Source: a virus. Taken from it: DNA of 33,246 nucleotides. Within the stretch, counting starts at the first letter, position 1; every line of letters starts with the position of its first letter. The notes under the pieces are model-generated. The model ran no database searches. It was not told where the DNA came from and was given only the letters and a program-made list of their open reading frames with translations. The DNA lies in IMG/VR virus record IMGVR_UViG_3300022746_000041, positions 1 to 33,246 of that record, one strand, 5' to 3'. Position numbers and translations under genes: made by a program. Of this stretch, positions 1 to 8,299 are shown piece by piece.

Positions 1-12
1 GTTGCGACGACT
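1..12. repeat. left copy of 12-bp terminal direct repeat (candidate cos overhang)
   Basis: GTTGCGACGACT at the extreme left end is repeated exactly at the extreme right end (33235-33246). It lies about 40 bp upstream of the small terminase gene, the position of cos in lambda-like phages, where the cohesive overhang is also 12 nt. The repeat is directly visible. Its reading as a filled-in cohesive end rather than an assembly overlap is inference. Confidence 0.6.
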
Positions 13-45
13 GCCGTCAATTTCTTGAGTGTGGCCCCGTAGTAG

Positions 46-534
46 TTGCGTCCTATGGCTAGACCAGTAAACCACGACGTTAAGAGGGCTATGGCGGCTA
101 CGGGCAAATCCCGTGCGACCGTCTACCTTCAGCGCAAGAAGGCGGAGGCGCAGCCGCTTGTGAAGGCGAAGGGCGGGGGATTGGACGTCGAGATCCAACG
201 GCTTGAGGATCTGGCGGCCAGCCTTGGGGAATCGGCAAAGGACGACACGCGGGCAGATCGCTCCGAGCTGATCAGTAACTACACAAAGCTGGTCGAAGCA
301 CTGCGCAGGATGAAGGGCGACCGGCCAGACATTGATCAGGCAGAGGGCACGATGGTGCCAGTCGATGAGGCCGATAAGATTTTGGCCGCAAGGGATAACG
401 CTCTGATCCCGCTACTTAAAGGAATGGCAAAACGGTTGGCCCCGATCTGCGCCAACAGGCCAGCGGTTGAGGTTGAGGCAGAGGTGGAAAACGAAGTGGG
501 ACAGATCATGCGTCAGGTAGAGGCGGCACTGTGA
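46..534 (+). CDS. terminase small subunit (putative)
   Basis: A 162-aa protein placed directly before the large terminase and overlapping it by 4 nt (GTGA), which is the usual place of the DNA-recognition subunit. Residues about 8-32 (HDVKRAMAATGKSRATVYLQ) look like a short helix-turn-helix of the kind that binds cos/pac DNA. The middle is helical and charged. The C-terminal third (PVDEADKILAARDNALIPLL onward) resembles the oligomerisation tail of Nu1-like subunits. The ORF opens with TTG at 46, and ATG at 55 is an equally good start; no clear Shine-Dalgarno sequence precedes either. The assignment rests mainly on position and fold pattern. Confidence 0.7.
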   Translation: MRPMARPVNHDVKRAMAATGKSRATVYLQRKKAEAQPLVKAKGGGLDVEIQRLEDLAASLGESAKDDTRADRSELISNYTKLVEALRRMKGDRPDIDQAEGTMVPVDEADKILAARDNALIPLLKGMAKRLAPICANRPAVEVEAEVENEVGQIMRQVEAAL

Positions 535-2261
535 CCAAAGCGCAGTCGGAACTGCATCGAAGGGCGCGACTGCGTTGGCACTACGAAAAGCCGCCAGGGG
601 TGATCGAGTGGGCGGAGAAAAACATTCAACTGGATAGCAGGCTTACGGCTCGCCCAGGCCTTTACAGTACAACGTGGACGCCTTACGTGCGGGGAGTGCT
701 GGAAGCATTAGCCGATCCTGGCGTGCACACCGTCACGCTTTGCTGGGGATCACAAACAGGAAAGACACTAACGCTTGCGGTCTGGCTTGCGTACAGAATC
801 GCAAACGATCCAGCCCCCGCGTTGCTGGTAATGCCAAACGCGGATCTGGCTAGATCGTACAGCGAGACGCGATTGGCTCCACTGTTCCAAAAGTGCAAGC
901 CAGTAAAGGCACTGTTTCCCGTGGATATGAATGATTTTAAGATAATGGAAATGCAGTTTGCTACCTGCACGTTAAGTTTGGTTGGCAGTAACTCACCTGC
1001 GAATCTTAGTTCACGCCCGATTTGCGTTTGCGTTTTGGACGAATTGGACTCTTTTGCTCCACCATCAGAAAAGGACGCGGCCGCTTACTCTCTAGCGTTG
1101 GAGCGCACTAAATCTTTCCCGCAACGTAAGCACGTTCTTACAAGCACCCCGACGCTTTCTACGGGCGACATCTGGATTAACTATCAAGCAGGATCTCAAG
1201 AAACATTCCACGTCCCGTGCTATGCGTGCGGAGAATTTCAAGCGATGGAGTTCGGGCAGATAAGGTGGGATGAAACGGCACGATCGCAGGATGGAAAATG
1301 GGACATGCGCAAGGTTACTGAAACCGCAACTTACCACTGCACAAAGTGCGACGCCAAGTGGAGCGAGAGGAATCGCAGACAATCGATTGAAAAAGGCAAG
1401 TGGATTGCTGGCAATCCTAACGCTGAGATAGGGCGCAGATCGTTTCGCCTGCCGTCTTGGTATTCAAGCACGCTGGGATTTGCTGACGCGGCTAAAAAGT
1501 TTTTAACTGAAAAGCACTATCTGCACGGGTTGCAAGGATTTGTGAACGGGTGGAGCGCGATGCCTTGGGAGGATCAGTTTGATGATAACGAGCTGAACAG
1601 CATTCCCCCTGGAGCGTTTGCAAAGAAGCAGGAGTGGGAAACTGATCACATTAAACTAGCGGCAATCGATAGACAGATAGACGGCTACTGGTTTGTGGTT
1701 CGTGCGTTCGCTAGGGATGGATCAAGCCGACTGATTGAGGAAGGACACAGACGAACGATCGAGGACATTGCGCAGACGCTTCAAGATCTTGGAGTGAAGC
1801 CACGCCATACCTGCATTGATTCAGGTTATGAGGCTCAAGATTGTTATCGAATAGCAGCTCGTTACGGTTTTCTTGCAATCAAGGGCGAAGAGCGGCCGCA
1901 CTATCTGATCGAAATAAACGGAACACGAATTAAGAGCGTCCACAGCTCCGAACAAACTACCGACGCAGGCTGCCACCTGCTCCTTCTAAGCTCGCCAGCG
2001 TGCCAGGATTTGCTCGCTTGGTTGCGTCGAGGGCAGGGGCCGCTGTGGGAAGTGGCGCACGACGTAAGCCCAGATTACCGGGAGCACATGGCAAGTCATC
2101 GCAAGGCTCATCGAATTAACCGCAAAACTGGCAAAGACGTGTATGAGTGGATTCGGATCAAAAGCCGACAAGATCACTTATATGATTGCGAAACATACCT
2201 GGCTGGCCTTGCCGTTTACGGGAAGGTCATTGCGGCAGAGGCGACGCTTACGCAGGTATGA
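531..2261 (+). CDS. terminase large subunit, lambda GpA family
   Basis: ATP-driven DNA packaging motor and nuclease of 576 aa, a normal length for GpA-type terminases. The N-terminal ATPase has a Walker A GSQTGKT at residues 73-79 and a Walker B ending LDELD at 169-173. A zinc-knuckle insertion with CxxC pairs at 230/233 and 270/273 is characteristic of the GpA family. The C-terminal nuclease half contains acidic blocks around AAIDRQIDG, CIDSGYE and YDCETYLAGLA. GTG 531 overlaps the terS stop, suggesting coupled translation. GpA-type enzymes usually cut at cos and leave cohesive ends, which fits the 12-bp terminal repeat. Confidence 0.95.
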   Translation: MTKAQSELHRRARLRWHYEKPPGVIEWAEKNIQLDSRLTARPGLYSTTWTPYVRGVLEALADPGVHTVTLCWGSQTGKTLTLAVWLAYRIANDPAPALLVMPNADLARSYSETRLAPLFQKCKPVKALFPVDMNDFKIMEMQFATCTLSLVGSNSPANLSSRPICVCVLDELDSFAPPSEKDAAAYSLALERTKSFPQRKHVLTSTPTLSTGDIWINYQAGSQETFHVPCYACGEFQAMEFGQIRWDETARSQDGKWDMRKVTETATYHCTKCDAKWSERNRRQSIEKGKWIAGNPNAEIGRRSFRLPSWYSSTLGFADAAKKFLTEKHYLHGLQGFVNGWSAMPWEDQFDDNELNSIPPGAFAKKQEWETDHIKLAAIDRQIDGYWFVVRAFARDGSSRLIEEGHRRTIEDIAQTLQDLGVKPRHTCIDSGYEAQDCYRIAARYGFLAIKGEERPHYLIEINGTRIKSVHSSEQTTDAGCHLLLLSSPACQDLLAWLRRGQGPLWEVAHDVSPDYREHMASHRKAHRINRKTGKDVYEWIRIKSRQDHLYDCETYLAGLAVYGKVIAAEATLTQV

Positions 2262-2268
2262 TTGACAC
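2262..2268 (+). promoter_or_regulatory. TTGACAC boundary heptamer
   Basis: TTGACAC follows the terL stop codon directly and ends 12 nt before the GTG at 2281. The same heptamer stands in the same relation to later late genes (9652, 13447, 20473). No matching -10 box follows, so a promoter is doubtful. Confidence 0.3.
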
Positions 2269-2280
2269 GATTTTGGCGAT

Positions 2281-2610
2281 GTGGAGCGAGGTTTGCTTTT
2301 TTCCCTTTGGATACAGTCGGCAAAAGATCCGGTTGCGACACGTCTTGCACTTGAAGCAATCGCCGCGAATCAATACAGCACTTTTAATAACGGAGGTCGC
2401 GTGATGATGAGCGCATCTGTTGCTGGAAAGTCTTTTAGCTATCAAATGCAACCGGGCGTCAGCCCATCCAACATTGCGCAAGCTGCCTATGAACTTTGGA
2501 CAAAGGTAAAAGATTTTACCACCACATCTGATCTTGAAAACTTCCTCACAAAATCAAACGGCCAGATGAGCTATCCTAACTTTGGCGTAATGTCGCCAAT
2601 CAATACATGA
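2281..2610 (+). CDS. gpW-like head-tail connector (putative)
   Basis: A small protein between terL and portal, exactly where lambda W lies in the order A-W-B. Predicted topology also fits W: an N-terminal helix (ATRLALEAIAANQYSTF), a beta hairpin around GGRVMMSASVAGKSFSYQ and a second helix (SNIAQAAYELWTKVKDF). The start is uncertain. GTG 2281 gives 109 aa; TTG 2293 follows a GGAG; ATG 2404 has the best ribosome site (GGAGG at 2392-2396) but would lose the first helix. The internal site could make a 69-aa short form. The stop overlaps the portal start (ATGA). Sequence identity to W is not obvious, so the call rests on order and topology. Confidence 0.55.
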   Translation: MERGLLFSLWIQSAKDPVATRLALEAIAANQYSTFNNGGRVMMSASVAGKSFSYQMQPGVSPSNIAQAAYELWTKVKDFTTTSDLENFLTKSNGQMSYPNFGVMSPINT

Positions 2611-4223
2611 GCTTGGGTTCTTGGTTTGGTCGCATTGTTAGGGCAGGTGCTCAGGATTACACGAAGCGGCAGCACATCTACGTAACTCCGCAGGATACAC
2701 GCACTGACGTATCCAATCAAAGCCGCAAGCAGGTTCTAGGGTTGGCTCGCTATTGGTTTTACAATAGCCCCGTCGTCCGTGGTGCAATCGATTGCATGGT
2801 TCGCAATTCGATTGGCCCTGGCATCAAAATGCAATCCCGTACAAGCGACGAGGGATGGAACAAGGCGACCGAGGAATGGCTGGAGAATTGGGGCCGTGCT
2901 TGCGATATCCGTGGCCTTTTGGATTGGAGCACCATTCAGCAAATCGCCACCCGCACCTGCCTACGCGATAACGAAGTCTTTATTTTGCTAACCGATAACG
3001 GTGACGGCTGGCCAATGCTTCAGATGGTCGAGGCGCACCGCTGCGAAACTCCAGACTACTTACAAGGCGAGAAACGGGTGATCGATGGCGTGCGGGTGAA
3101 TGCCCAAGGTCGACCGCTCTCCTACTACATCAACACGGGCGACGCAGATAAGTATTCAGAGATTCAAGCCTCCAATCTAATCGTACTGGCAGAACGCGAC
3201 AGAGCTGACGAGCTGCGCAGCCTTTCACGATTAGTCACATGCTTAAACCTAATCCAAGACCGCGAAGAAATTTTGAGCAACACAATGGTCAGCGTGAAGC
3301 GATCCAGCGCGATCGGATTAGCATTGGAAGGCGAGGGAAGTGCTGGATTCTTTGGCCCTGAATCAACCAACTCAGAAGGAATCACGACAGACCGCGTGTT
3401 CGGATCGGGCGCGATCTGGAACGTTCCAAACGGTCGCAAGATTCGCGAGATCAAAGACGATCGGCCTAGCCCGAACTTGACTGAGTTTATGGATCAGTTT
3501 TTGCGAGCCGTAGCCTCTGGCCTTGGCTTGCCTTACGAGTACCTATGGAAAGCGGATCTCTCTGGCCCATCGCAGAGATTCGTTCTGGCACAAGCCCAGC
3601 GCAGATTTGATGAAATTTCGCAAACCGTAATCAATCAGCTCGTGTCTAGGGTTCGCCTTTGGGCACTAGCCAAAGCAATCAAACGCGGTGATCTGATTCC
3701 TCCGCGTGGAATGGATCGGTGGTGGCAAGCGACCTATCACACACCTCGTCAGACCACGATTGATGCAGGCAGGGACAGCGCAGCCGATCGTGAGGATTTG
3801 AAACTTGGCCTAACCACCTATGCGGATATTTACGCCGCTAGGGGAGAGGATTGGCAGGACGCGATTGATCAGAAGATTGCGGAACAAGCCTACATCCGAT
3901 CAAAGTGCGAAGCCGCTGGGATTCCAGTTAGCGAAGTGCAATTCATTCCAAACCAATCGCAAGCCGAGCCAGCCGTAACTCCTCCCAGCGCAGTTCCGGC
4001 AGATGAAGTGCCAGCACAGGCTCCAGTTCCAGAACTTTCAGCGCCTACTGAGACTATGACTCTGACTGCTCCTGTTGAGGCGGCACCTGAGCCTGTAGCT
4101 AAGACCCAAACTTTTACTATGAAGGACGACGCCGACTTTAACCTATCCTCTAAAGAGCTGGATATGGTGGCGAAAAGCCTTGGCCTGAAAGACAAAAAGC
4201 CCCGCAAAAAGAAAACGAGTTGA
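2607..4223 (+). CDS. portal protein, lambda gpB family
   Basis: A 538-aa protein forming the dodecameric DNA entry ring at one capsid vertex. The family is recognisable from the N-terminal block (RYWFYNSPVVRGAIDCMVRN, then SIGPGIKMQS), the central stretch reading out into LLTDNGDGWPMLQMVEAHR, and GLPYEYLWKADLSGPSQRFV, a hallmark of the phage_portal_2/lambda group. The last ~100 residues are a low-complexity Pro/Ala/Glu tail ending in a lysine-rich patch, a likely disordered region inside the capsid. It overlaps the upstream gene by 4 nt and is followed closely by the protease gene, as in lambda B-C. Confidence 0.93.
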   Translation: MSLGSWFGRIVRAGAQDYTKRQHIYVTPQDTRTDVSNQSRKQVLGLARYWFYNSPVVRGAIDCMVRNSIGPGIKMQSRTSDEGWNKATEEWLENWGRACDIRGLLDWSTIQQIATRTCLRDNEVFILLTDNGDGWPMLQMVEAHRCETPDYLQGEKRVIDGVRVNAQGRPLSYYINTGDADKYSEIQASNLIVLAERDRADELRSLSRLVTCLNLIQDREEILSNTMVSVKRSSAIGLALEGEGSAGFFGPESTNSEGITTDRVFGSGAIWNVPNGRKIREIKDDRPSPNLTEFMDQFLRAVASGLGLPYEYLWKADLSGPSQRFVLAQAQRRFDEISQTVINQLVSRVRLWALAKAIKRGDLIPPRGMDRWWQATYHTPRQTTIDAGRDSAADREDLKLGLTTYADIYAARGEDWQDAIDQKIAEQAYIRSKCEAAGIPVSEVQFIPNQSQAEPAVTPPSAVPADEVPAQAPVPELSAPTETMTLTAPVEAAPEPVAKTQTFTMKDDADFNLSSKELDMVAKSLGLKDKKPRKKKTS

Positions 4224-4238
4224 CGCGGCTTGGCCGAT

Positions 4239-5201
4239 ATGGCCGAAAAGAAATTTAAAGGAATTAGCGTCATCACTGCTGGCCCAGCTTTAGGGCACGG
4301 AATGGTGATCGATGCGGATACTCTCACACAAGTGGTCGAACGCGGAAACGAAGCTGGGCAGGTAAAGGTACTCAGCGACCACAGTTCCAGCATCTCAAAT
4401 ATCATTGGGTATCTTGAAAACTTTAGCCTCGATGGCGGTCGCGTTCGTGCGGATCTAACTCTCTTTCAAAGCCACGACGGCTTTTCCTACTTTAGCGAAC
4501 TCATCAGCACTCTTCCTGGGCAGATTGGGTTTTCCATTAGCTTTTCTGGCATCCCGCGCGAAGCGGCCGATGGCACGATGCTGGCCGACGTCCAAAACCT
4601 ATTCAGCGTTGACCTCGTTTTATCGCCCGCAGCAAACCCGACAGGAATTTTTCACGCACGGGTTGACAGCAATCAAAAAGCCATGAACAAAAACGTTCCG
4701 GCTCAAGAAGCCAAATTAGAAGCGTTGGCAGAAGCCGCGCCCGTTGCACCGGCGGCCCCGGTAGAGGAAGCGGTGAAAGCTGCTGAACCAACCCTCTCTG
4801 ACATCAACGCAAAGCTGGACGCGATCATGGCGATGCTGACGGCTGATGCGGTCAGCGATGTGGTTGAAGAACCCATGGCCGCCAAGGTTGAAGAAACCAA
4901 TCTTTCCGAACCCGAAGTAAAAGAGGAAGAAGTCAAAGCTGAAGAGCCAGCCGTCAAGGTTGAGGCCAAAGCCAAGATTGAAGAAGTGAAGCCAGAAGCA
5001 CCCGTGGCTAACGAAGCCGCTGCTTTAAAGGCCGAACTTTCCGCAAAGGTGATTGAGCTTGAAGCCTCCCGTGGCATTAAGCCGATCGAAGTAGAAACTT
5101 CCAAACAACTTTCTCGCGTAGAATTGCTGGCGCAGTTCAACGCAGAAAAGAATCCCCGTCGTGCGGCGGAGATTTTTAAACAAATCAAGTTCGCACGATA
5201 A
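4239..5201 (+). CDS. prohead protease fused to a scaffold-like C-terminus
   Basis: The N-terminal ~150 residues look like a herpesvirus/HK97-type prohead serine protease. A histidine lies in LSDHSSSISNIIGYL (about residue 48) and the nucleophile serine in GQIGFSISFSG (about residue 100), followed by the conserved SVDLVLSPAANPTGIF segment. The rest, from about MNKNVPAQ on, is Ala/Glu/Val/Lys-rich and predicted coiled coil, like an internal scaffold. Protease and scaffold therefore share one reading frame, as in lambda C/Nu3. An internal ATG at 4683 could start a scaffold-only product, but it has no clear ribosome site. TTG at 4230 is an alternative start three codons upstream of the ATG at 4239. 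Confidence 0.78.
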   Translation: MAEKKFKGISVITAGPALGHGMVIDADTLTQVVERGNEAGQVKVLSDHSSSISNIIGYLENFSLDGGRVRADLTLFQSHDGFSYFSELISTLPGQIGFSISFSGIPREAADGTMLADVQNLFSVDLVLSPAANPTGIFHARVDSNQKAMNKNVPAQEAKLEALAEAAPVAPAAPVEEAVKAAEPTLSDINAKLDAIMAMLTADAVSDVVEEPMAAKVEETNLSEPEVKEEEVKAEEPAVKVEAKAKIEEVKPEAPVANEAAALKAELSAKVIELEASRGIKPIEVETSKQLSRVELLAQFNAEKNPRRAAEIFKQIKFAR

Positions 5202-5225
5202 CCCACCACAGGAGATACAAAAACC

Positions 5226-6098
5226 ATGGCTAACACACTCGGCTCGGTCTCTAACGGCAAGGCCATTGCGCAACGCGCACTGACCACGCTTGTTGATTCC
5301 CTGCCTTTCCTAACCAAAGCGGTGACGGACTTCTCAGATGTCCCGGCCCGCATGAACGACACCATCACAACCCACCTCGTGACCGTAGGAACCGCCGGTG
5401 CTTATAGCACAACGGCTGGATACGTTGCCCAGGATCGCACTCAGACTGATGCCACCATCAGCTTGAGCAACTTAATCCACAGCACCTACGCCATCCGCGA
5501 TGACGAGAAATACAGCTCCTCGATCGACCTGATCAACCGCTTTGCTTCCTCGGCAGCTTATGCCTTGGGCAAATCGATGGCCGACAAGATGCTTGACCTC
5601 GTCACATCCACCTACGCCTCGACCCTCACGGTTGCGGCCGGTGCGTTGAGCTATCGTGGCGTGGTAAGCTTGGGCTATACGCTCGATAACAACAAAGTTC
5701 CGTCGAACGACCGTTATGCGATCGTTTCCCCGGATAACAAAGCCAGCCTCCTGAACGATAGCAGCATTGTTGCTAATGCTCAGATCCAAGGCGATACGGT
5801 GAAAACCGGCTCCATTGGAATGGTCAACGGCATTGAGGTGTTTTCCTACACCGCGCTTCCCTCGGCAGTGTCCAAGGGTTTTGCGGCTCAGAAAGAAGCC
5901 CTCATCGTCGCGGCTCGCGTGCCCGAAGCTCTCGACAACTATCCTGGCAGCCAGGATGTAGTGACCGATCCTTCCAGCGGCCTTTCCTTGGCCGTCAGGG
6001 AGTTCGTGAATCCGACCCTCGGAACCACTAACCGCAGCTACATCTTGCTGTTCGGCGTGGGACGTGGATCGACCAGCTCACTGGTTCGCTTGGTCTAA
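5226..6098 (+). CDS. major capsid protein
   Basis: A 290-aa protein directly after the protease/scaffold gene and preceded by a GGAG ribosome site 11 nt before ATG, in the position of lambda E. It is of the right size for an HK97-fold coat protein. Features include an N-terminal helical segment, a long middle helix (SIDLINRFASSAAYALGKSM), a YAIVSPDNKASLLNDS segment typical of P-domain loops, and a C-terminal beta-rich stretch (REFVNPTLGTTNRSYILLFG). Codon choice is GC-richer and more regular than in its neighbours, which fits high expression. I see no separate decoration protein gene. Family membership is inferred from context and secondary-structure pattern. Confidence 0.85.
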   Translation: MANTLGSVSNGKAIAQRALTTLVDSLPFLTKAVTDFSDVPARMNDTITTHLVTVGTAGAYSTTAGYVAQDRTQTDATISLSNLIHSTYAIRDDEKYSSSIDLINRFASSAAYALGKSMADKMLDLVTSTYASTLTVAAGALSYRGVVSLGYTLDNNKVPSNDRYAIVSPDNKASLLNDSSIVANAQIQGDTVKTGSIGMVNGIEVFSYTALPSAVSKGFAAQKEALIVAARVPEALDNYPGSQDVVTDPSSGLSLAVREFVNPTLGTTNRSYILLFGVGRGSTSSLVRLV

Positions 6099-6118
6099 GT
6101 TACAGAATCATTCGGGTG

Positions 6119-6148
6119 GCTCGGACGCATCGGGGGGTGCGTCCGAGC
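6119..6148 (+). terminator. strong hairpin after the capsid gene
   Basis: A perfect 11-bp stem, GCTCGGACGCA (6119-6129) pairing with TGCGTCCGAGC (6138-6148), with an 8-nt G-rich loop, 20 nt after the capsid stop. It is followed by TTTCCC, so the U-tract is short. It may be a partial terminator or an mRNA-stabilising 3' structure for the capsid message. Confidence 0.6.
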
Positions 6149-6163
6149 TTTCCCACCTAAAAA

Positions 6164-8299
6164 ATGAAAACCCCCCTTGTCTCAATCGCCCTCATCGCCG
6201 GCCCCGGCGAGGGGGCGATTTTGCGTAGACTGATTGAATCGTCCCGTGGCCTATGGGATCAAGTCGTAGTCGTTCCGGCAGTAGGCGCAAATGATGCGCA
6301 AAACGTGCGCCAATGCGCTCAGGAAGCCGCAGGCGAGGCTTTAGTGTGCGAGGAGTACCACAATAGCCCTGAGTTTAAGGATTGGCCTCATATCGATAAT
6401 TTTGCAGCCGCTAGGAACAAGGCTTTTGGCCTAGCCACGGGTAAGTACGTGATCTGGGCAGATTGCGACGACATCTTCGAGCCGGGTCAGGCAGAGGCAC
6501 ATCGGCAAGCCATTATGGCCAGAGAGGCAGGCAAAACGGAGTGGGATATTCTGGTAACCACTTACGACGTCCAGAACTCAGGAATGAGGAACAATCGAAG
6601 AGAGAGAATATTCCGCAGAATGAATGACGGAAAACTCCCGGCTTATTGGGAGCGACAGATCCACGAACGAGTAACCCCAGCAAAAAACGCAAAGATTGCA
6701 GTAGCGGAGCACCTTAAAATTCTGCATGCCCCTAACGGGCCAAAGATATCCAGCGCAGAACGGAACAAACGGATCATTGCAAGCCGTATTAACGGCATCG
6801 GCATGGAGTGGTACTACCTAGCGCAAGAGCACTTTCTAAAAAACGAATATCAGCAAGCTATCGGGCCTTGCCTGTTGGCGTTGGAACACGCAGATCTCGG
6901 CCCAGCCGAGCGTTACCAGCTCCACACCCAAGCCTCCATGATGCTTTCCGATCGTGCAAAGCGATTAGAGCACATAGGCAAAGCCATTACGCTCTGCCCA
7001 CTACGCCGTGAGGCGCACGGATTGCTGGCGGCAGATAGAATGGATCACGAAGATTTTGTCTCCGCTTATCACATTTTAAAAATGGTTGATTCAATGCCTC
7101 ACACAACGGATTGGAATCAGGAGAATCGTTGGTACAAACATTTGCCTCGGCAGTTCATGGCGCAATGTTTGCGGGCAAACAAACAAAACCTAGATGCTGA
7201 TGTTATGGTAAGGGAAGGTTTCAGAACAGCTTGGGGTAGAATTACTGTGCTACACGCTGGAGAGCCTGAAGAGTGTTTACGATCACTAGCTCTGTATACA
7301 GATACGGCAGACGATCCTGCGGCAATTCAGCACATGCTGATAACGCAACGCGGGAACAAGCAGGCGGATCGCCATCGCATCGTTCACTCAGCCGATGAAG
7401 CGATTGGAGCAGCGGCTGGAGATATTTTGCTTACCGTTACCGCAAAGAACGTGCAAATGCCCGGACTACGCTGGGATCTGGATTTGATTGAAAACGGCAT
7501 TGTTCCACAAGGTGCGGAAAGACTGCCAGATCCTATTGATCGCGCAGGTCGCGTCATCGTTGGCTTAACTACAACGCCAAAACGTATTGGCACAATTCTT
7601 CCGACAATAAAAAGCCTGCTTAAACAATCACGTTCAGCAGACCAGATCATTCTATCCGTTCCTGAAAAACTTGCGCGAACAGGGGAACGCTTTGGGAGTA
7701 TTCCAAAAGAGATACAAGAGCTGGCTGATTCTGGTAAATTACAAATTCACCGCACAAAGGATTACGGCCCTGCGACAAAGTTTATCGGCCCGCTGGAAGT
7801 CGGCGGCGATCCCGACGATATGATTTGCTGGCTGGATGACGACATTCTCTACAGCCCGCGACTTTTGCAGACCCTCGCTGAAGAACTATACAACAGACCA
7901 AAAACGGCGCTCGGAGTCTGCGGATTTTTTATGACAGGCAATAATGGCTACGCAGAAGCAATAGATCACGGCGGGTACGCTGAGATTTTGGAAGGGTTTG
8001 GCGGCGTTATGTGTCGACGCTCGGACATGCCGAGAGCCGATCTATGGCCTGCCGTTGCAGCCAATGATTTTGCCGGGTTAAGTCCCGTAGCTCGCGCTCG
8101 CTTTTTAGCTGATGACTACATGATCACCACGGAGCTACGTAAAGCAGGAGTGGCTACATTGGTTTGCTACACATCAGATCTAAATCGAAAAAACGGAATG
8201 AAGATTCGCCAGGAGGGGTTAGGGCCAGATGCGCTTCAAAATAACAAAGGCACAGGCGGCAATCTTGCTGCCTACGCCTTGCTAAAAGAGGCCGCGTGA
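6164..8299 (+). CDS. two-domain glycosyltransferase (GT2-like, TPR-like middle, second GT-like domain)
   Basis: A 711-aa protein. Residues 1-130 form a GT2-type nucleotide-sugar fold: PLVSIALIAG strand, the NFAAARNKAFGLATGKYVIW helix-strand and an acidic DCDD motif at 100-103 that would bind metal and sugar nucleotide. A helical, TPR-like middle (about 205-400) follows. The C-terminal part (from about residue 462, GRVIVGLTTTPKRIGTILPT) carries a second transferase-like domain with LDDDILYS near 556, another metal-binding acidic triplet. It probably glycosylates a virion protein or a host surface polymer in the cytoplasm. It sits between the capsid and head-tail genes and overlaps the next transferase gene (GTGA). 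Donor and acceptor cannot be read from sequence. Confidence 0.8.
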   Translation: MKTPLVSIALIAGPGEGAILRRLIESSRGLWDQVVVVPAVGANDAQNVRQCAQEAAGEALVCEEYHNSPEFKDWPHIDNFAAARNKAFGLATGKYVIWADCDDIFEPGQAEAHRQAIMAREAGKTEWDILVTTYDVQNSGMRNNRRERIFRRMNDGKLPAYWERQIHERVTPAKNAKIAVAEHLKILHAPNGPKISSAERNKRIIASRINGIGMEWYYLAQEHFLKNEYQQAIGPCLLALEHADLGPAERYQLHTQASMMLSDRAKRLEHIGKAITLCPLRREAHGLLAADRMDHEDFVSAYHILKMVDSMPHTTDWNQENRWYKHLPRQFMAQCLRANKQNLDADVMVREGFRTAWGRITVLHAGEPEECLRSLALYTDTADDPAAIQHMLITQRGNKQADRHRIVHSADEAIGAAAGDILLTVTAKNVQMPGLRWDLDLIENGIVPQGAERLPDPIDRAGRVIVGLTTTPKRIGTILPTIKSLLKQSRSADQIILSVPEKLARTGERFGSIPKEIQELADSGKLQIHRTKDYGPATKFIGPLEVGGDPDDMICWLDDDILYSPRLLQTLAEELYNRPKTALGVCGFFMTGNNGYAEAIDHGGYAEILEGFGGVMCRRSDMPRADLWPAVAANDFAGLSPVARARFLADDYMITTELRKAGVATLVCYTSDLNRKNGMKIRQEGLGPDALQNNKGTGGNLAAYALLKEAA
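6184..6222 (+). terminator. candidate attenuator hairpin inside the start of the glycosyltransferase gene
   Basis: AATCGCCC (6184-6191) pairs with GGGCGATT (6213-6220), and within it TCGCCGG (6195-6201) pairs with CCGGCGA (6204-6210). The structure is a nearly continuous 15-bp GC-rich stem ending in TTTT (6219-6222). It lies in codons 7-20 of the glycosyltransferase gene, just after the first hairpin. Confidence 0.45.

Noticed and set aside
4703-5368. 221-aa leftward Ser/Ala-rich open frame
   Set aside because: It lies opposite the scaffold tail and the capsid start; composition is the mirror of Ala/Glu codons and there is no ribosome site.
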